In this document: in pieces, positions 63,391 to 64,000 of the stretch
Numbering within the stretch: position 1 is the stretch's first letter
How the letters are laid out: each line of letters starts with the position of its first letter
From: Rhopalosiphum padi
Lineage: Eukaryota; Arthropoda; Insecta; Hemiptera; Aphididae
DNA length: 64,000 nucleotides
Reading direction: 5' to 3'
Assembly: GCF_020882245.1 (NCBI RefSeq)
Contig: NC_083599.1
Span: forward strand, 68,741,745 to 68,805,744
The notes under the pieces: model-generated
Database searches by the model: none
What the model was told of the DNA's origin: nothing
Seen by the model: only the letters and a program-made list of their open reading frames with translations
Program-made: the position numbers and the translations under genes

Positions 63391-64000
63391 GCGTAATAAA
63401 TATCATCTCTAAGTGTAAGAAAAGAAAACACAACGATTCTTATTATCGCCATAAAAAAAAAAAATTAAAAAAAAGGTAAGACAATTTACACCATTTGGTC
63501 GTTGGTTGGGTTTGAGTGCTGTATTCCGTATGCATTAGTTTTTAATATGTAGTGAGTTAATTATTAATTTATTATTATATTGGTATTTTTTTGTAAAATA
63601 CTATTGCCACATTCCAAATACAAAATTTCGAAATGGACATAATTTTCATCAACATCAAGTGTTTGCAAAAGATTTTAGATTTATTATTATACATACATGA
63701 TACATAGCTACCTATTAGATTTTTTTTTTATTTTCATTTGTTTCATTTGTCTATGAACGTGTTTTTACGAAACAATAACTCCAAAATGTCCATATATAGT
63801 CACATCATTGTGCACTAAATTAAATGTTTCTAGGAAAACATAATGAAGTTGTAGTTGTTATCAAATAAAAGTACCCAACTGCTCTCAGTCAGCCATATTA
63901 GTGAATATAATTTTTCATATTTCAAAAATGTTCATCAGTGCAATGAACACACTTCAATAAATCTGAATAAGAAACTAAATTATACACAATGAACAATGTG
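63391..64000. other. AT-rich stretch to the end of the window
   Basis: Simple A/T-rich sequence with A and T runs (63453-63475, 63720-63730). No gene or element end was seen. Confidence 0.4.

Overview
The window looks like nuclear DNA of an aphid or close hemipteran relative. It is strongly AT-rich, genes are sparse and introns or intergenic stretches are long, TAGGTACCTA-type and TAGGTATAATA-type words recur, and there are many short DNA transposons. The best gene match is an insect neuropeptide receptor. The species is inferred, not proven. Nothing bacterial was seen: no operons, no CRISPR array, no recognisable rRNA or tRNA.

Only two protein-coding features are well supported. (1) At 20818-21709 on the plus strand is a GC-rich exon. 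Its coding part (21243-21709) is the first about 155 residues of a class A GPCR of the sex peptide receptor / myoinhibitory peptide receptor family (SPR). It covers the glycosylated N-terminus through transmembrane helix 3, up to the QR of the QRY motif, and ends at a perfect GTAAGT donor. Later exons were not identified, so the gene probably continues through a long intron. (2) At 46556-48000 on the plus strand is a compact non-LTR retroelement with one intact ORF, a 372-aa gag-like protein with a PRE_C2HC-like region and three zinc knuckles. It starts with a TCAGTC initiator-like motif, ends in a pure poly(A) tract and is flanked by a 12-bp target-site duplication, but has no reverse transcriptase. 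It looks like a complete, recent, ORF1-only element and is the most interesting object here.

The rest is AT-rich sequence with mobile-element debris: three or four hAT-type MITEs (11921-12157, 20173-20478, 48021-48200 with a perfect 8-bp duplication, 48863-49175), a mariner-like MITE (37920-38576), one Helitron with proper ends (63185-63389) and a likely second (27767-28047), a minus-strand retroposon tail (30158-30310) and a possible decayed LINE fragment (41758-41911). There are also microsatellites and several clean hairpins or palindromes. Locally GC-richer segments at 11100-11770, 31620-32480, 36440-36620, 42828-43160, 48250-48640 and 59330-60670 may be untranslated exons or promoters, but no protein could be recognised in them.

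Layout: 1-11.1 kb AT-rich with no gene; 11.1-11.8 kb GC-richer segment (a possible upstream exon of SPR); 12-20 kb AT-rich; 20.5-21.7 kb SPR first coding exon; 21.7-46.5 kb probable SPR intron or intergenic DNA with transposon remnants; 46.5-49.2 kb cluster of recent insertions; 49.2-59.3 kb AT-rich; 59.3-60.7 kb GC-richer segment; 60.7-64 kb AT-rich with a Helitron.
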